Shown here: piece after piece, positions 10,123-19,431 of the stretch
Layout of the letters: every line of letters begins with the position of its first letter
Numbering within the stretch: position 1 is the first letter of the stretch
Source of the DNA: Tabrizicola sp.
Lineage (GTDB): Bacteria; Pseudomonadota; Alphaproteobacteria; Rhodobacterales; Rhodobacteraceae
Reading direction: 5' to 3'
Length of the DNA stretch: 64,000 nt
Assembly (NCBI RefSeq): GCF_022842145.1
Contig: NZ_JALHQD010000002.1
Span: 581,181 to 645,180 of the forward strand
Translations under genes and position numbers: made by a program
The notes under the pieces: model-generated
What the model saw: only the letters and a program-made list of their open reading frames with translations
What the model was told of the DNA's origin: nothing
The model's database searches: none

Positions 10123-10950
10123 ATGGCCGCTCCCATCCAACGCCGCAGCCTTTGGGGTGAGGGCCTCCTCCTTCTGCTGATCGGGGTTTTCTGCGTCTTC
10201 CCGTTCTACTGGATGGTGACGACCAGCCTGAAGACGCAGGTCGTCGCGCTGGAATCGCCGCCGGTCTGGTGGTTCACACCCACGCTGGCGAATTACTGGG
10301 AGGTGCTTTTCGTCGACAAGGTCGGCCCGGCGCTGATCAACTCGATCATCGTGGCGGTTTGCACCACTGCGCTGGCCGTGGGTTTGGGCACACCCGCAGC
10401 TTACGCGCTGGCGCGGTTCGAGTTTCGCGGCAAGACCGACCTGTGGTTCTGGTTCATCACCAACCGCTTCGTGTCACCCGTCGTGTTGGCTTTCCCCGTC
10501 TTCCTGATCAGCCGCGAGCTTGGCCTCCGCGACACTCATCTGGCGCTGATCCTGATGTATCTGACTTTCACACTGCCGATCGTGATCTGGATCTGCACCG
10601 ACCAGTTCCGGTCGATCCCGCGCGAGCTGGACGAGGCCGCGATGCTGGAAGGTGCCAGCCAGTGGCGGATCTTTCGATCGATCTGCCTGCCCTTGGCGAT
10701 GCCGGGGGTCGCCGTCAGCAGCATTCTGTCGTTCATCTTCTCGTGGAACGAGCTTCTCTTCGCTTACATCCTGGCCCCGAAGGCAGCCAAGACCGCCCCG
10801 GCGATGGCGGTGACGTTCATGGAGGGTTACGATGTGCCTTACGGAAAGATCATGGCCACATCGACGCTGATCGTCGTCCCTGTCTTGATCTTTGCGCTCC
10901 TGGCATCAAAACACCTTGTCCGGGGCCTCACCATGGGGGCCGTGAAGTAG
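10123..10950 (+). CDS. Sugar ABC transporter permease 2 (MalG type)
   Basis: 275 aa, six membrane segments and the EAA motif ELDEAAMLEGASQW (near residues 167-180). Typical MalG/UgpE-family partner of the preceding permease. The AVTFMEGYDVPYGK segment near the C-terminus is frequent in polyol importers of this group. Confidence 0.92.
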   Translation: MAAPIQRRSLWGEGLLLLLIGVFCVFPFYWMVTTSLKTQVVALESPPVWWFTPTLANYWEVLFVDKVGPALINSIIVAVCTTALAVGLGTPAAYALARFEFRGKTDLWFWFITNRFVSPVVLAFPVFLISRELGLRDTHLALILMYLTFTLPIVIWICTDQFRSIPRELDEAAMLEGASQWRIFRSICLPLAMPGVAVSSILSFIFSWNELLFAYILAPKAAKTAPAMAVTFMEGYDVPYGKIMATSTLIVVPVLIFALLASKHLVRGLTMGAVK

Positions 10951-10957
10951 GGTCCAG

Positions 10958-11926
10958 ATGGCGCGCGCACCGAAGCTTCCGCAAATCGATACCGAGGAGA
11001 GGTTCCTGGCTCAGGTCGCCTGGGCTTACCATGTCGAGGGCCTGACCCAGGAGAAAGTCGCCGAAAAGCTGGGTGCAACCCGGTTGCGGGTCAACAAGGC
11101 CCTGTCCGAGGCGACGGCGCGGGGGCTTGTCCGCATTACCTTCAACACCGCCTTCGCGGCCTGCGCCGAACTGGAGGCAGCCCTTCGTGCCCGGTTCGGC
11201 TTGCGCCAGGCCTACGTCGCTCCGGCACCGATGGAGCAGCGCGACGTCCAGATGATCGTGGGCGCGGCCCTTGGAAACCTGCTTTCGGAAGTGCTTGCCG
11301 ACCCCGTGGTCCGCCTGTTCGGCATGTCATGGGGCGGTACACTGAACATCGCCACCCGCTTTGTCGCTGCGATGGAACGCCCCGACCTTGAGGTGATGAG
11401 CGTGATGGGCGGCCTGACGCGCGGGTCCGACCTGAACAGCTTCGAGATCACCACGCGTCTCGCCGACCTTCTGGGTGCGCAGCACAGCTACTTCACCGCG
11501 CCACTTTACGCAGGGTCCCGGGAAAGCAGGGACACGATCATGCAGCTCGACGTGTTCCGCGAAGTGCTGGAAAAGCTGCGGGGCGTCGATGCGCTGGCGA
11601 TGGCGGCGGGGGACATCTCGAAGAACTCGCTGCTGATGCGGGACGGGTTGCCGGGGGATGTCACGATGGACGAGTTGCGCGCACTTGGTGCGGTGGGCGA
11701 TGTCCTGGGTGTGGTGATCGACGCCGATGGCCATCCCATCGCGCATCCCATCAACGAGCGCGTCATCGGCATCGGGCTGGACGACCTTGGCCCGATCCCG
11801 AACGTTATCCTGGCCGCAGGGGGGCCGCACAAGGTTCTGGTGGTGCGCGCTGTGCTGAAGCGGGGCGTGGTGAATACGCTGGTGACCGACGAGGCGACGG
11901 CCCGCGCGCTGCTGGGAAGCGGCTGA
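10958..11926 (+). CDS. SorC-family sugar-binding transcriptional regulator
   Basis: 322 aa. An N-terminal helix-turn-helix (about residues 28-52, LTQEKVAEKLGATRLRVNKAL) is followed by a SorC/NagB-type effector domain with VRLFGMSWGGTL and the C-terminal GGPHKVLVVRAVLK segment. Such proteins bind phosphorylated sugars and control adjacent catabolic operons. It lies 7 bp after the permease gene, and its last base is the first base of the kinase ATG (TGATG). The inverted repeat at 7744-7778 is the obvious candidate target. Confidence 0.9.
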   Translation: MARAPKLPQIDTEERFLAQVAWAYHVEGLTQEKVAEKLGATRLRVNKALSEATARGLVRITFNTAFAACAELEAALRARFGLRQAYVAPAPMEQRDVQMIVGAALGNLLSEVLADPVVRLFGMSWGGTLNIATRFVAAMERPDLEVMSVMGGLTRGSDLNSFEITTRLADLLGAQHSYFTAPLYAGSRESRDTIMQLDVFREVLEKLRGVDALAMAAGDISKNSLLMRDGLPGDVTMDELRALGAVGDVLGVVIDADGHPIAHPINERVIGIGLDDLGPIPNVILAAGGPHKVLVVRAVLKRGVVNTLVTDEATARALLGSG

Positions 11927-13371
11927 TGGCGCTGCATATCGGCATTGACCTTGGAACCTCCGGCATCAAGGCAGTGCTGATCGAAGACTTGACCCGCGTC
12001 GTGGCCGTAGCCGCCGAGCCGGTGGCCGTCCGCCGCCCGAAGGTGGGCTACAGCGAACAGGATCCTGACCTTTGGGTATCTACCGTACTGGCCTGTCTGG
12101 ACCGGCTTGCGGCCGACGCTCCACGGGAGATGGCCGCAGTCCGGGGGATCGGGCTTTCGGGTCAGATGCTTTGCGCGCTGATCCTGGACGAGGGGCTTCG
12201 CCCCCTGCGCCCGGCGATGCTGTGGAACGACCAGCGCGCGCTGGTCGAATGCGACGAGTTGCTGGCCGCCGTTCCTGACATCGGGCGGCGCACGAACGGC
12301 ACGCCCGATCCCGGCATCACCGCGCCGAAACTGATGTGGCTGCGGAAACATGAGCCGCAACTCATGGACCGGGCGCGGATGCTGATGCTGACGAAGGACT
12401 ATGTCCGGCTGGCGCTGACCGGAGAGGTCGCCACGGAACCCTCGGACGCGGGTGGAACCCAGCTTCTGGATGTGGCGTCCGGCCAATGGGACGGGGGCCT
12501 GTGTGCGATCGTCGGCTGGGACCCGGTTTGCCTGCCGCCGATCCTGCCAAGCTGGGCCGAAGCCGGTCGGCTGAAGCCCGATCTTCTGCGCCGCTGGGGC
12601 ATGGCCGGACCGGTCGCGGTTGCCGCCGGGGCCGGGGACAACATGGGGTCCACGCTTGGGGCAGGGGGGGCGCGGCCGGGAGACGCAGTGCTGACCATCG
12701 GCACCTCGGGCGTTGCCTGCATCGTGGACGGTGCCTTCCATCCCGGACCAGAGCGGGCGATCCTGACCTCGGCACATGTCGTGCCGGAGGTTTTCCTGTC
12801 GATGGGGGTGGTGATGTCGGCTACGGCCAGCCTGGACTGGGTCGGGCAGCTGACCGGACGCCGGGTTCCCGAGCTGGACGCCGAGGCGGGAACTTTCGTG
12901 GCCCAACAGGGGCCCGCCACGGCGCCGGTCTTCCTGCCCTGCCTGACCGGCATAAGGACTCCGCTGAACCGACCTGACATGACCGGACGCATCACCGGCC
13001 TGCATCCCGGTGTCACCCCGGCCATGCTGGCCTATGCGACGATGGAGGGCGTGGCCTTCCAGTTCGCAAGCTGCATCGCCGCGCAGGAGGAGGTCGGCGT
13101 TCGGCCCGAACGCTTCACCGTGGTCGGCGGCGGGACCCGCAGTGCGTTGTGGCTGACGCTGCTTGCCACGGCGCTAGGCCGGACCGTCCATCTGATCGAC
13201 GGGGCCGACATGGCCGGTCCTTGCGGTGCCGGTCGGCTGGCGGCCGTCGCTGCCGGTGCCCCGCTGACCTGCCTGCAAGAACCGGTCGCACCGACCCGGG
13301 CCATCGAGCCGGATCGGGGCCTTGCCGATATCCTTGCCGACCGCCGCGCGAGGATGTGGGCCGACCTCTAG
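11926..13371 (+). CDS. xylB: FGGY carbohydrate kinase, xylulokinase-like
   Basis: 481 aa. It begins with the phosphate-binding GIDLGTSGIKAVL motif and has the xylulokinase signature ALILDEGLRPLRPAMLWNDQR, the PGITAPKLMW loop, GAGDNMGSTLGAG, and the second-domain ATP motif VVGGGTRSALW. The length fits XylB. The likely reaction is phosphorylation of D-xylulose or a related ketose produced by the SDR of the opposite arm. It overlaps the regulator gene by one base and ends 5 bp before the convergent dabA stop. Confidence 0.85.
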   Translation: MALHIGIDLGTSGIKAVLIEDLTRVVAVAAEPVAVRRPKVGYSEQDPDLWVSTVLACLDRLAADAPREMAAVRGIGLSGQMLCALILDEGLRPLRPAMLWNDQRALVECDELLAAVPDIGRRTNGTPDPGITAPKLMWLRKHEPQLMDRARMLMLTKDYVRLALTGEVATEPSDAGGTQLLDVASGQWDGGLCAIVGWDPVCLPPILPSWAEAGRLKPDLLRRWGMAGPVAVAAGAGDNMGSTLGAGGARPGDAVLTIGTSGVACIVDGAFHPGPERAILTSAHVVPEVFLSMGVVMSATASLDWVGQLTGRRVPELDAEAGTFVAQQGPATAPVFLPCLTGIRTPLNRPDMTGRITGLHPGVTPAMLAYATMEGVAFQFASCIAAQEEVGVRPERFTVVGGGTRSALWLTLLATALGRTVHLIDGADMAGPCGAGRLAAVAAGAPLTCLQEPVAPTRAIEPDRGLADILADRRARMWADL

Positions 13372-13376
13372 GGTCG

Positions 13377-15770
13377 TTACGCCGCAAGGACCGCGATGGG
13401 CGAGCTTGTCTCCCAGTTGAGGTCCCGGCGGTAACGCGCAGAGATGCGGCCGTCCTGCAGCGCAAAGAGGTGGAGCCAGCCGTTGTCGAACAGCTGCCGC
13501 ACGCCGTGGTGCTTGCGCAGGATCTCGGTGATCGCCTCGACGGGGGCCTCGACCATGACTGATAGCCGCAACGGATCGTGGGCCGGGCTCGCCCCGTCAT
13601 GCAGCGTCTGGACCGGAAGACCGGGCCGCAAGACGCCGCCGTTGCCTTCGACGACCCCGATCCCGCCGACGACATTGTGGATCAGCTTGTTGCCGCCCCC
13701 GAAAAGCTGCGGGGCGACGGCCGAGCCGTAGTATTGCAGGCTGATCCAGGATGCGACGACGACGGGGGCAGTCAGGATCAGTTCCAGAGTGCCGAAGCCC
13801 TGGTCGGCCTGCCAGTTGTAGCTGTGCAGGAAGGCCCGGCCCTGCAGGTCGCGGCCCGCCGTCGCGGTCCGGGGCGCGGCAATGAAGGCGGCACAGCCCG
13901 CAAGACCCCATTCGGGCCGCACCTCGGCCCAGTCGGCAGCGCGCTTCGCCAGGGTCTCGCCCTTCGCCCCGGGCAGCCGAAGGGCGCGCTCGCCGCGGGT
14001 AAGTTTGCCAGCGGCCGTAAGCCAAGCTTCGGCTTGTGTCAGGTCGGCTGTGTGGTCGGCGGCGGGCGCGTCGCGGTAAAGCGTGACCTTGTCCGTGACC
14101 GTATCGTGCAAACCTGCGACGAACAGCGTGTCTTCGGGAAGCGTCAATCCCAGGGCAGGCAGACCGGCACGGGTTTCCGGGTCGTTCAGGAGCGCGGCAA
14201 GCAGACGGGACGAGACCTCGCCGGTCTGACCGCAGCAGGCGCCGCAGTGGTAGGCGCTTTCGTGTGGGTTGTTGGTCACCTGAGCCCCGTGGCCGATCAG
14301 CAGGACCAGCCGGGCGTGGCCCTCGGTCAAGCTCATGGCCCGAAGGATCGCCGCCGCCGTTTGCGCTTTTGCTTCCGCCGAAAGGCCACCCTCGATCTGC
14401 GGCAGCCGACCGGGGTGCAGGCCATTGCCGCCAAGGCCCAGGGCATCACGGACAAGCTTGCCGCCATAAACCGGGCCCGCTGCTTCGACGAAGGCGAAGG
14501 AGGATACCGCCGCCTGCCGGAACCGGCCCCAGGCGCGCTTGGCGCGAGCCTTGATGCGGGTCTCGGTCTCCACGCCGTCGTCGCCATGGCTGGTGGAGAT
14601 CATGGCGGCATTCAGGAGCGCGGGCAGGTGGGCCTGAAGTTCATCGGTGCCCTCGGGGCGATGGGCGACGGGCAGGCCGAAAAAGCCCGCGAAGCCGATG
14701 GTCTCGATCTGGTCGCCCTGGGCTTCGAGCGCCCGGCGCAGGACTTCGGAGCGGACGTCGATGCAGAAGGCGGCCTGCAGGGCAGGGCGGCCAGTGCGCG
14801 GGGTGGGGCCAGACAGAAGCGCCGCAAGCTTGCGCTGGTGAGCACGTTCCGCCGCGTCCTGCAGGACAGCGTCCAGCGCCTGGTCGGGCGTGGGCAGGAG
14901 CGGCAGCGAGTGGGCGACCACTGTGGCCTGCCAGTCTGCCGCGATGGCGGGCGCGTGTGCGAGAAGCGCCTCTTCCCAGACCAGTCGGATCGCCAGAAGA
15001 TCGGTCAGCGTGGCATCGGTCCCGCCTTGCAGTTCCGCCTGCCAAAGCAGCCAGCGCGCGTGCATCGGCCAGCCGCCCATGTCGACGATAAGCCTGTGGA
15101 ATGCGGTTTCGGCCGCTTCACCCGTCAGTCCCAGCCGCTCGGCGGCGCGCAGGATGGCACGCTCGGCGGTGTCGGGGGCTTCGGAGACATGCGCGCAGAA
15201 GCCGGTCAGTCCGGCGATTTCCGGAGTAAGGTCATGGGTAGCCCATTCCCGCCATGCGGCATACGCGCTGTGGCCGGGCCGGGGTGTCCAGAGCGCCTGG
15301 CCACGGTCGAAGTAGCCCGCAGCCCACAGGCCGAAGCTGCGATCGATCACGGCAGGCCAGTCGGTTCCGGTCGCCTCCGCCGCGAGCTGTGCCACCGTGG
15401 GCAGAGCCTGCGGGGCGGCTGCCGGCGTCAGCATCCGCGTCCTCGCCCAAGCCAGATCGCGGGGCTTCACCGGGCAAGCCGAGGCGATCAGCGCGGCGGC
15501 AAGGTCATCGTCCGTGATCTCGCCCGCGGCGACTTTTGCCGCCAGCTCGGCGCGCGGTTGCGTCAGGGCGATTCCCGCCACCCGCGCCAGCCGGGCCGAA
15601 GTCTGGGCCAGATCCTCATGCGCCTGGCCGAGGAAGGGGTTTACAGCCACGGTGGCATCCAGCGGGAAGGCGGGCGGGATGGCGCGGGCGGCGGCTTCGG
15701 CGGCAAGCAGAAGCTGCGAGGACCGCGAGGGCGTGATTTCTGTGTGCTTCAAGAACATGGAAAACTCCAT
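13377..15770 (-). CDS. dabA: DabA, inorganic carbon transporter subunit (DUF2309/UPF0753)
   Basis: 797 aa, full family length. DabA carries a beta-carbonic-anhydrase-like zinc site coupled to a proton-driven membrane partner, giving vectorial hydration of CO2 to bicarbonate. The expected residues are present with the right spacing: Cys336 and Asp338 in FCIDVRSE, His494 in IGHG, and Cys509 in YHCGACCG, with His-to-Cys spacing of 15 as in characterised DabA. The start at 15770 is 3 bp after the dabB stop. An internal Met5 is an alternative start. Confidence 0.93.
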   Translation of the reverse strand: MEFSMFLKHTEITPSRSSQLLLAAEAAARAIPPAFPLDATVAVNPFLGQAHEDLAQTSARLARVAGIALTQPRAELAAKVAAGEITDDDLAAALIASACPVKPRDLAWARTRMLTPAAAPQALPTVAQLAAEATGTDWPAVIDRSFGLWAAGYFDRGQALWTPRPGHSAYAAWREWATHDLTPEIAGLTGFCAHVSEAPDTAERAILRAAERLGLTGEAAETAFHRLIVDMGGWPMHARWLLWQAELQGGTDATLTDLLAIRLVWEEALLAHAPAIAADWQATVVAHSLPLLPTPDQALDAVLQDAAERAHQRKLAALLSGPTPRTGRPALQAAFCIDVRSEVLRRALEAQGDQIETIGFAGFFGLPVAHRPEGTDELQAHLPALLNAAMISTSHGDDGVETETRIKARAKRAWGRFRQAAVSSFAFVEAAGPVYGGKLVRDALGLGGNGLHPGRLPQIEGGLSAEAKAQTAAAILRAMSLTEGHARLVLLIGHGAQVTNNPHESAYHCGACCGQTGEVSSRLLAALLNDPETRAGLPALGLTLPEDTLFVAGLHDTVTDKVTLYRDAPAADHTADLTQAEAWLTAAGKLTRGERALRLPGAKGETLAKRAADWAEVRPEWGLAGCAAFIAAPRTATAGRDLQGRAFLHSYNWQADQGFGTLELILTAPVVVASWISLQYYGSAVAPQLFGGGNKLIHNVVGGIGVVEGNGGVLRPGLPVQTLHDGASPAHDPLRLSVMVEAPVEAITEILRKHHGVRQLFDNGWLHLFALQDGRISARYRRDLNWETSSPIAVLAA

Positions 15771-15773
15771 CGG

Positions 15774-17318
15774 TCAGGCTTTCGGAGCCGTCCGGAAGCC
15801 GCCGATCAGGCGGTCCAGCAGCGCGTTGAGGTAAAGGCCGTTGGCAAGATGCACCCGCAGCCCGGCGGTCGACGGGTGGTGCGCCCAGAGCGGGAACAGC
15901 GCCTGCGCAAAGGCGACCAAACCGAAGCTGAGGACGGCCAGCACGATCAGCGCCCATTCCAGCGGCCCGGCGACCGGGGCAGGGGGCAGCGAGGGACCCC
16001 AGATGGCCTGGGCTGCGACCTGGAAGCTGAAGTAGGCCAGCGCGGCCCCCAGTGAAGCGGCGGCGGTGCGCCGGGTCAGTGTTCCCGGTGCGGTATCGGC
16101 CAGACCTTGGGCGATCAGGTAGGAGACGCCGAAGATCAGGATGGTGCCAAGAGCCAGCGCCTGTGCCGATTTCTCTCCCAGAAGGGTCGTGAAGGCCGCA
16201 GCGACGGCGACGTAAAGCACCAGCGCGAGAGCGAAGGACCGGGCCACGGCCCAAAGGCCGGGAACAGCCACGGGGCCGGGCTTGCGCACCGCGTTCACCG
16301 CCTGGACGGCGCTTCCCGAGGAGAGGAACGCATGGGCCTTGTAAAGCGAGTGGGCGACGATGTGCAAAAGTGCCAGCGCCCAGAGCCCCAGCCCGCATTG
16401 CAGAAGCATGAAGCCCATCTGCGCCACGGTGGACCAGGCTAGTGCTGTTTTGACCGCGCTTTGTGTCAGCATGACCAGCGCCCCGAACAGCGCGGTGAAG
16501 CCGCCGATCATCACCAGCGCCGCCATCGCGCCGACGCTGTGCTGAACCAGTCCGGACAGCGTGATCAGAAGCACTCCGCCAGAGTTGATGATGCCCGCGT
16601 GCAGCAGGGCTGAGACGGGGGTCGGGGCCTCCATCACCTCGGTCAGCCAGCCGTGCAGCGGGAATGCGGCGGTCTTTAGGGCTGCGGCGAGGACTAGGAG
16701 GGCGACGGCAAGCTCGGCGAGCGGGGGCAAGGTCGGGAAGGCGGTCAGGGCTGCGATGTCGACGGTGCCAAGGCTTTGCCACAGGAGGAGCGAAGCGGCG
16801 ATCAGTGCAATGTCGCCGGCGCCCCAGACGCGGATGAACTTGGCCGCGGCCCGCTGCGCCTCGGGTCGGTCGGGGTAGAAGAGGAGCAGGTTGCGCAGGA
16901 TCAGCCCCGTGGCCAGGAAGCTGAGGATCAGGACCGGCAGGCTTGCGGCCTGGACCAGGAGCAGGACCGAGGCGATGGCGGCCAGGGTCAGCGCGTGGAA
17001 GCGGCCTTCCTGCGCCTCGCCGTCGAGATAACGGCGCGCAAAACGGGCGACGACCCAACCCACAAAAGCCACCAGCAACCCGAGCGTCACGCTGATGACG
17101 TCCAGCCTCACAAGCGCCAATCCGCCAAGCGTCAGCACCTGCGGTCCGGTCAGCCAGAGCTGGATCAGACCGGCTAGCGCCATGCCGATGGCTGCAAGAG
17201 TTGCCGCTTCAGCAAGCTGGGGCAGGCGTCCGGGACGACGACCAGAATTCGCAGCGAGGGGAATGGCGGCGCCCAGCACGAAGGCCGGTGCAAGGGAAAG
17301 AAGCGGCAAGGTGGTCAT
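15774..17318 (-). CDS. dabB: DabB, NuoL/MrpA-like proton-conducting subunit of the DAB carbon pump
   Basis: 514 aa, with about 14 hydrophobic segments. The conserved proton-channel lysine region (LKTAAFPLHGWL, followed by EAPTPVSALLHAGIINSGG) matches the antiporter-like family. It is shorter than NuoL (about 610 aa), without the long lateral helix, as expected for DabB. Its position directly upstream of dabA and away from any nuo genes supports the DAB assignment. Transcription runs from the divergent gap shared with the LysR gene. Confidence 0.92.
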   Translation of the reverse strand: MTTLPLLSLAPAFVLGAAIPLAANSGRRPGRLPQLAEAATLAAIGMALAGLIQLWLTGPQVLTLGGLALVRLDVISVTLGLLVAFVGWVVARFARRYLDGEAQEGRFHALTLAAIASVLLLVQAASLPVLILSFLATGLILRNLLLFYPDRPEAQRAAAKFIRVWGAGDIALIAASLLLWQSLGTVDIAALTAFPTLPPLAELAVALLVLAAALKTAAFPLHGWLTEVMEAPTPVSALLHAGIINSGGVLLITLSGLVQHSVGAMAALVMIGGFTALFGALVMLTQSAVKTALAWSTVAQMGFMLLQCGLGLWALALLHIVAHSLYKAHAFLSSGSAVQAVNAVRKPGPVAVPGLWAVARSFALALVLYVAVAAAFTTLLGEKSAQALALGTILIFGVSYLIAQGLADTAPGTLTRRTAAASLGAALAYFSFQVAAQAIWGPSLPPAPVAGPLEWALIVLAVLSFGLVAFAQALFPLWAHHPSTAGLRVHLANGLYLNALLDRLIGGFRTAPKA

Positions 17319-17392
17319 CGCGGTCTCCGAGCTTGGGCAGTTCGGGGCGATCTATCAGTTGCCAATCCTTCAAAAAATTACATATATTCACG

Positions 17393-17404
17393 CAGAACGT
17401 TCTG
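17393..17404. promoter_or_regulatory. Perfect 12-bp palindrome CAGAACGTTCTG in the dabB/lysR gap
   Basis: It lies 12 bp before the LysR start codon, in the 98-bp divergent region, next to an AT-rich segment (TTACATATATTCA). It is a candidate autoregulatory or coregulatory site. It does not show the T-N11-A spacing typical of LysR boxes. Confidence 0.4.
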
Positions 17405-17416
17405 TTGGGTAGAATA

Positions 17417-18289
17417 ATGGCACCATTGAACCTGCACCACTTGCGACTTTTCCGCGCTGTTGCCAGTGACGGAACCCTGACCGGGGCCGCACGAAGCCTG
17501 AACCTTTCGCAATCGGCGTTATCTAGCCAGATCAAGGCGTTGGAAGCCTCCTTGGGGCAGGATCTTTTTGAGCGCCGGGGAAGGGGGCTGGTCATTACCG
17601 AGGCCGGGCGCATTGCATTGGATCATGCCGAGGCGATCTTTCGCACCGCCGACGACCTGACGGCCACCCTGCGCGAAACCGGGAGGATGCGCCGTGCTTT
17701 GCGGGTGGGCGCATTGGCAACCCTGTCGCGCAATTTCCAGATGCAGTTCCTGCGGCCGTTGATCGGGCGGGCCGATGTCGAGGTCGTTCTGCGGTCCGGG
17801 TCGCTGGAGGAACTGCTGCGCGGTCTGGAAGGATTGGCGCTGGACGTGATCCTGACCAACGTCGCTCCGGCGCGGGATGCCACGAGCCACTGGCTTGTGC
17901 ACCGACTGGACGAGCAGCTGGTCAGTCTGATCGGATCGCCTGCCCGGGTCGGCACAGTGCCGCCGCCGCTGCGGGACCTGCTGGCCCTGCATCCCCTGAT
18001 CGTGCCCACCCGCGAAACCGGCTTGCGGGCCGCATTCGATGCCTTGGCCACCCGACTGGGCGTGACTCCGATCTTCGCCGCCGAAGTCGACGACATGGCG
18101 ATGATCCGCCTTCTGGCACGCGCCGACGCCGGGCTTGCGATCATTCCGCCGATTGTCGTGCGCGACGAACTTCTGTCGGGCACCTTGGTCGAGGCTAGCC
18201 GGCTGGATGGCATCGGCGAGACGTTCTTCGCGGTGACGCGGACGCGTCGGTTTCCCAATCCCCTGCTTGTGGAGGTTCTGCCGGGTTGA
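17417..18289 (+). CDS. LysR-family transcriptional regulator, probable dab regulator
   Basis: 290 aa. An N-terminal winged helix-turn-helix (about residues 20-47, LTGAARSLNLSQSALSSQIKA) is followed by a periplasmic-binding-fold effector domain. The Met at 17417 was chosen over in-frame upstream codons because the HTH domain starts normally from MAPLNLHHLRLF. It is divergent from dabB with only 98 bp between, the usual arrangement for a LysR activator of its neighbour. It may respond to carbon limitation, as CbbR and CcmR do, but no effector motif can be read. Confidence 0.88.
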   Translation: MAPLNLHHLRLFRAVASDGTLTGAARSLNLSQSALSSQIKALEASLGQDLFERRGRGLVITEAGRIALDHAEAIFRTADDLTATLRETGRMRRALRVGALATLSRNFQMQFLRPLIGRADVEVVLRSGSLEELLRGLEGLALDVILTNVAPARDATSHWLVHRLDEQLVSLIGSPARVGTVPPPLRDLLALHPLIVPTRETGLRAAFDALATRLGVTPIFAAEVDDMAMIRLLARADAGLAIIPPIVVRDELLSGTLVEASRLDGIGETFFAVTRTRRFPNPLLVEVLPG

Positions 18290-18309
18290 AACGGAGATCA
18301 TGCGTGGTT

Positions 18310-18325
18310 TGACAAGTTGGTGTCA
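18310..18325. promoter_or_regulatory. Candidate GntR site upstream of the acid-sugar kinase operon
   Basis: TGACA-AGTTGG-TGTCA (18310-18325), an inverted repeat that includes ACAAGTTG, the reverse complement of the CAACTTGT motif repeated at 28795-28949. It lies 45 bp upstream of the kinase start. Confidence 0.5.
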
Positions 18326-18369
18326 GATTTACATGTTGCCCAGTTACGCCAAGTAGAACAGTGTGGGGC

Positions 18370-19431
18370 ATGTCTGTTCTGACCGCAGTTCTGATCGCCG
18401 ATGACCTGACCGGATCGCTGGATTCGGTCGCTCCCTTCGCGGCATTGGGGATGAAGTGTCTTACCGCGGTTTCGCTTGATGCCATTGGTCCGGCACTTGC
18501 CCTTGCGCCAGAGGTCCTGTCGGTCAACCTTGGCACGCGGGAGTTGCCTCCGGATGAAGCCCGCAGGCGGGCGGTGGCGGCGACGAGGGCGGTGATCGCG
18601 GCGGCGGGGCCGGACACGATCTGGATCAAGAAGATCGACTCGCGGCTCAAGGGACCGATCGCGGCTGAGGTGTCGGGGATGTCCGAAGTGCTGCAGTCTG
18701 CGCGCGTCCTGCTTTGCCCGGCCATTCCGGAGTTGGGTCGGGTCGTCGCTCAGGGCAGGCTGCGCGGGCATGGTATCGCTCAGGATCTGTCGGTGGCGGA
18801 AACGGTCGATCTGGATTTGCCCTGCATGGTGCCGGATGCGACCAGCGATGGCGACCTTGACCGGATTGGCGCCTTGATCCAGCCCGGAACACTCGTCGCG
18901 GCGGCGAAAGGCCTTGCTGCGGCCTTGGCGCGGCGGTTGTGCACTGGGCGAGTGCCAGTCCCCGCCCCTCTGCAGCCGGGCGCTATCGGCTTTGTCGTCG
19001 GCTCGCGCGATCCGGTCACGCTGGCGCAGGTTGCTGAGCTGCGGGCGGCAGGCGGGCCAAGGTTCATTGCAGCCCCGGACGGAGAGGTTGGGCCCATCGG
19101 CGCCCCCGGTGCCTTCATGATTCAGGCGACTACGGGTCCAGGGGCTGATGGGCCAGTGGTCGCTTCACGTCTTGCCAAGGGCGTGGTTCACAGGGTCGCG
19201 GATCTTGGGACTTTGGTGCTGGCCGGGGGCGAAACCGCTGCGGCCGTGCTGGACGCGGCCGGCATCCGGCTCTTGCAGGTCGTGGGGGACGTCCTGCCCG
19301 GCCTTCCTTTGTGCCGCGCCGTCGACGTGCCGGGTTTTCCCGATCTGATCACCAAGTCTGGCGGGTTCGGCCCGCCGGATACGTTTTTGCGGCTTTGGCA
19401 GGCCGCGCAAAGCCCGGAAGGCGTCCCATGA
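18370..19431 (+). CDS. DUF1537 four-carbon acid sugar kinase
   Basis: 353 aa. N-terminal substrate domain motif ADDLTGSLD (10-18), then KKIDSRLKG near 92-100. C-terminal nucleotide domain with LVLAGGETAAA and KSGGFGPPD. DUF1537 kinases (OtnK/DtnK) phosphorylate D-threonate or erythronate-type acids at O4, and PdxA2 then oxidises the product with decarboxylation to dihydroxyacetone phosphate. A PdxA2-like gene lies in the facing operon, so the pair is present. It is shorter than the usual 410-430 aa. The ATG at 18370 gives the canonical N-terminus; a GTG at 18361 is possible. The stop overlaps the next start (ATGA). Confidence 0.87.
   Translation: MSVLTAVLIADDLTGSLDSVAPFAALGMKCLTAVSLDAIGPALALAPEVLSVNLGTRELPPDEARRRAVAATRAVIAAAGPDTIWIKKIDSRLKGPIAAEVSGMSEVLQSARVLLCPAIPELGRVVAQGRLRGHGIAQDLSVAETVDLDLPCMVPDATSDGDLDRIGALIQPGTLVAAAKGLAAALARRLCTGRVPVPAPLQPGAIGFVVGSRDPVTLAQVAELRAAGGPRFIAAPDGEVGPIGAPGAFMIQATTGPGADGPVVASRLAKGVVHRVADLGTLVLAGGETAAAVLDAAGIRLLQVVGDVLPGLPLCRAVDVPGFPDLITKSGGFGPPDTFLRLWQAAQSPEGVP

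Noticed and set aside
13578..16055. Open frame of about 825 codons on the + strand across dabA and the end of dabB
   Set aside because: It is antisense to two well-supported genes and arises from GC-rich codon bias; the translation is low-complexity Gly/Arg/Gln without domains.
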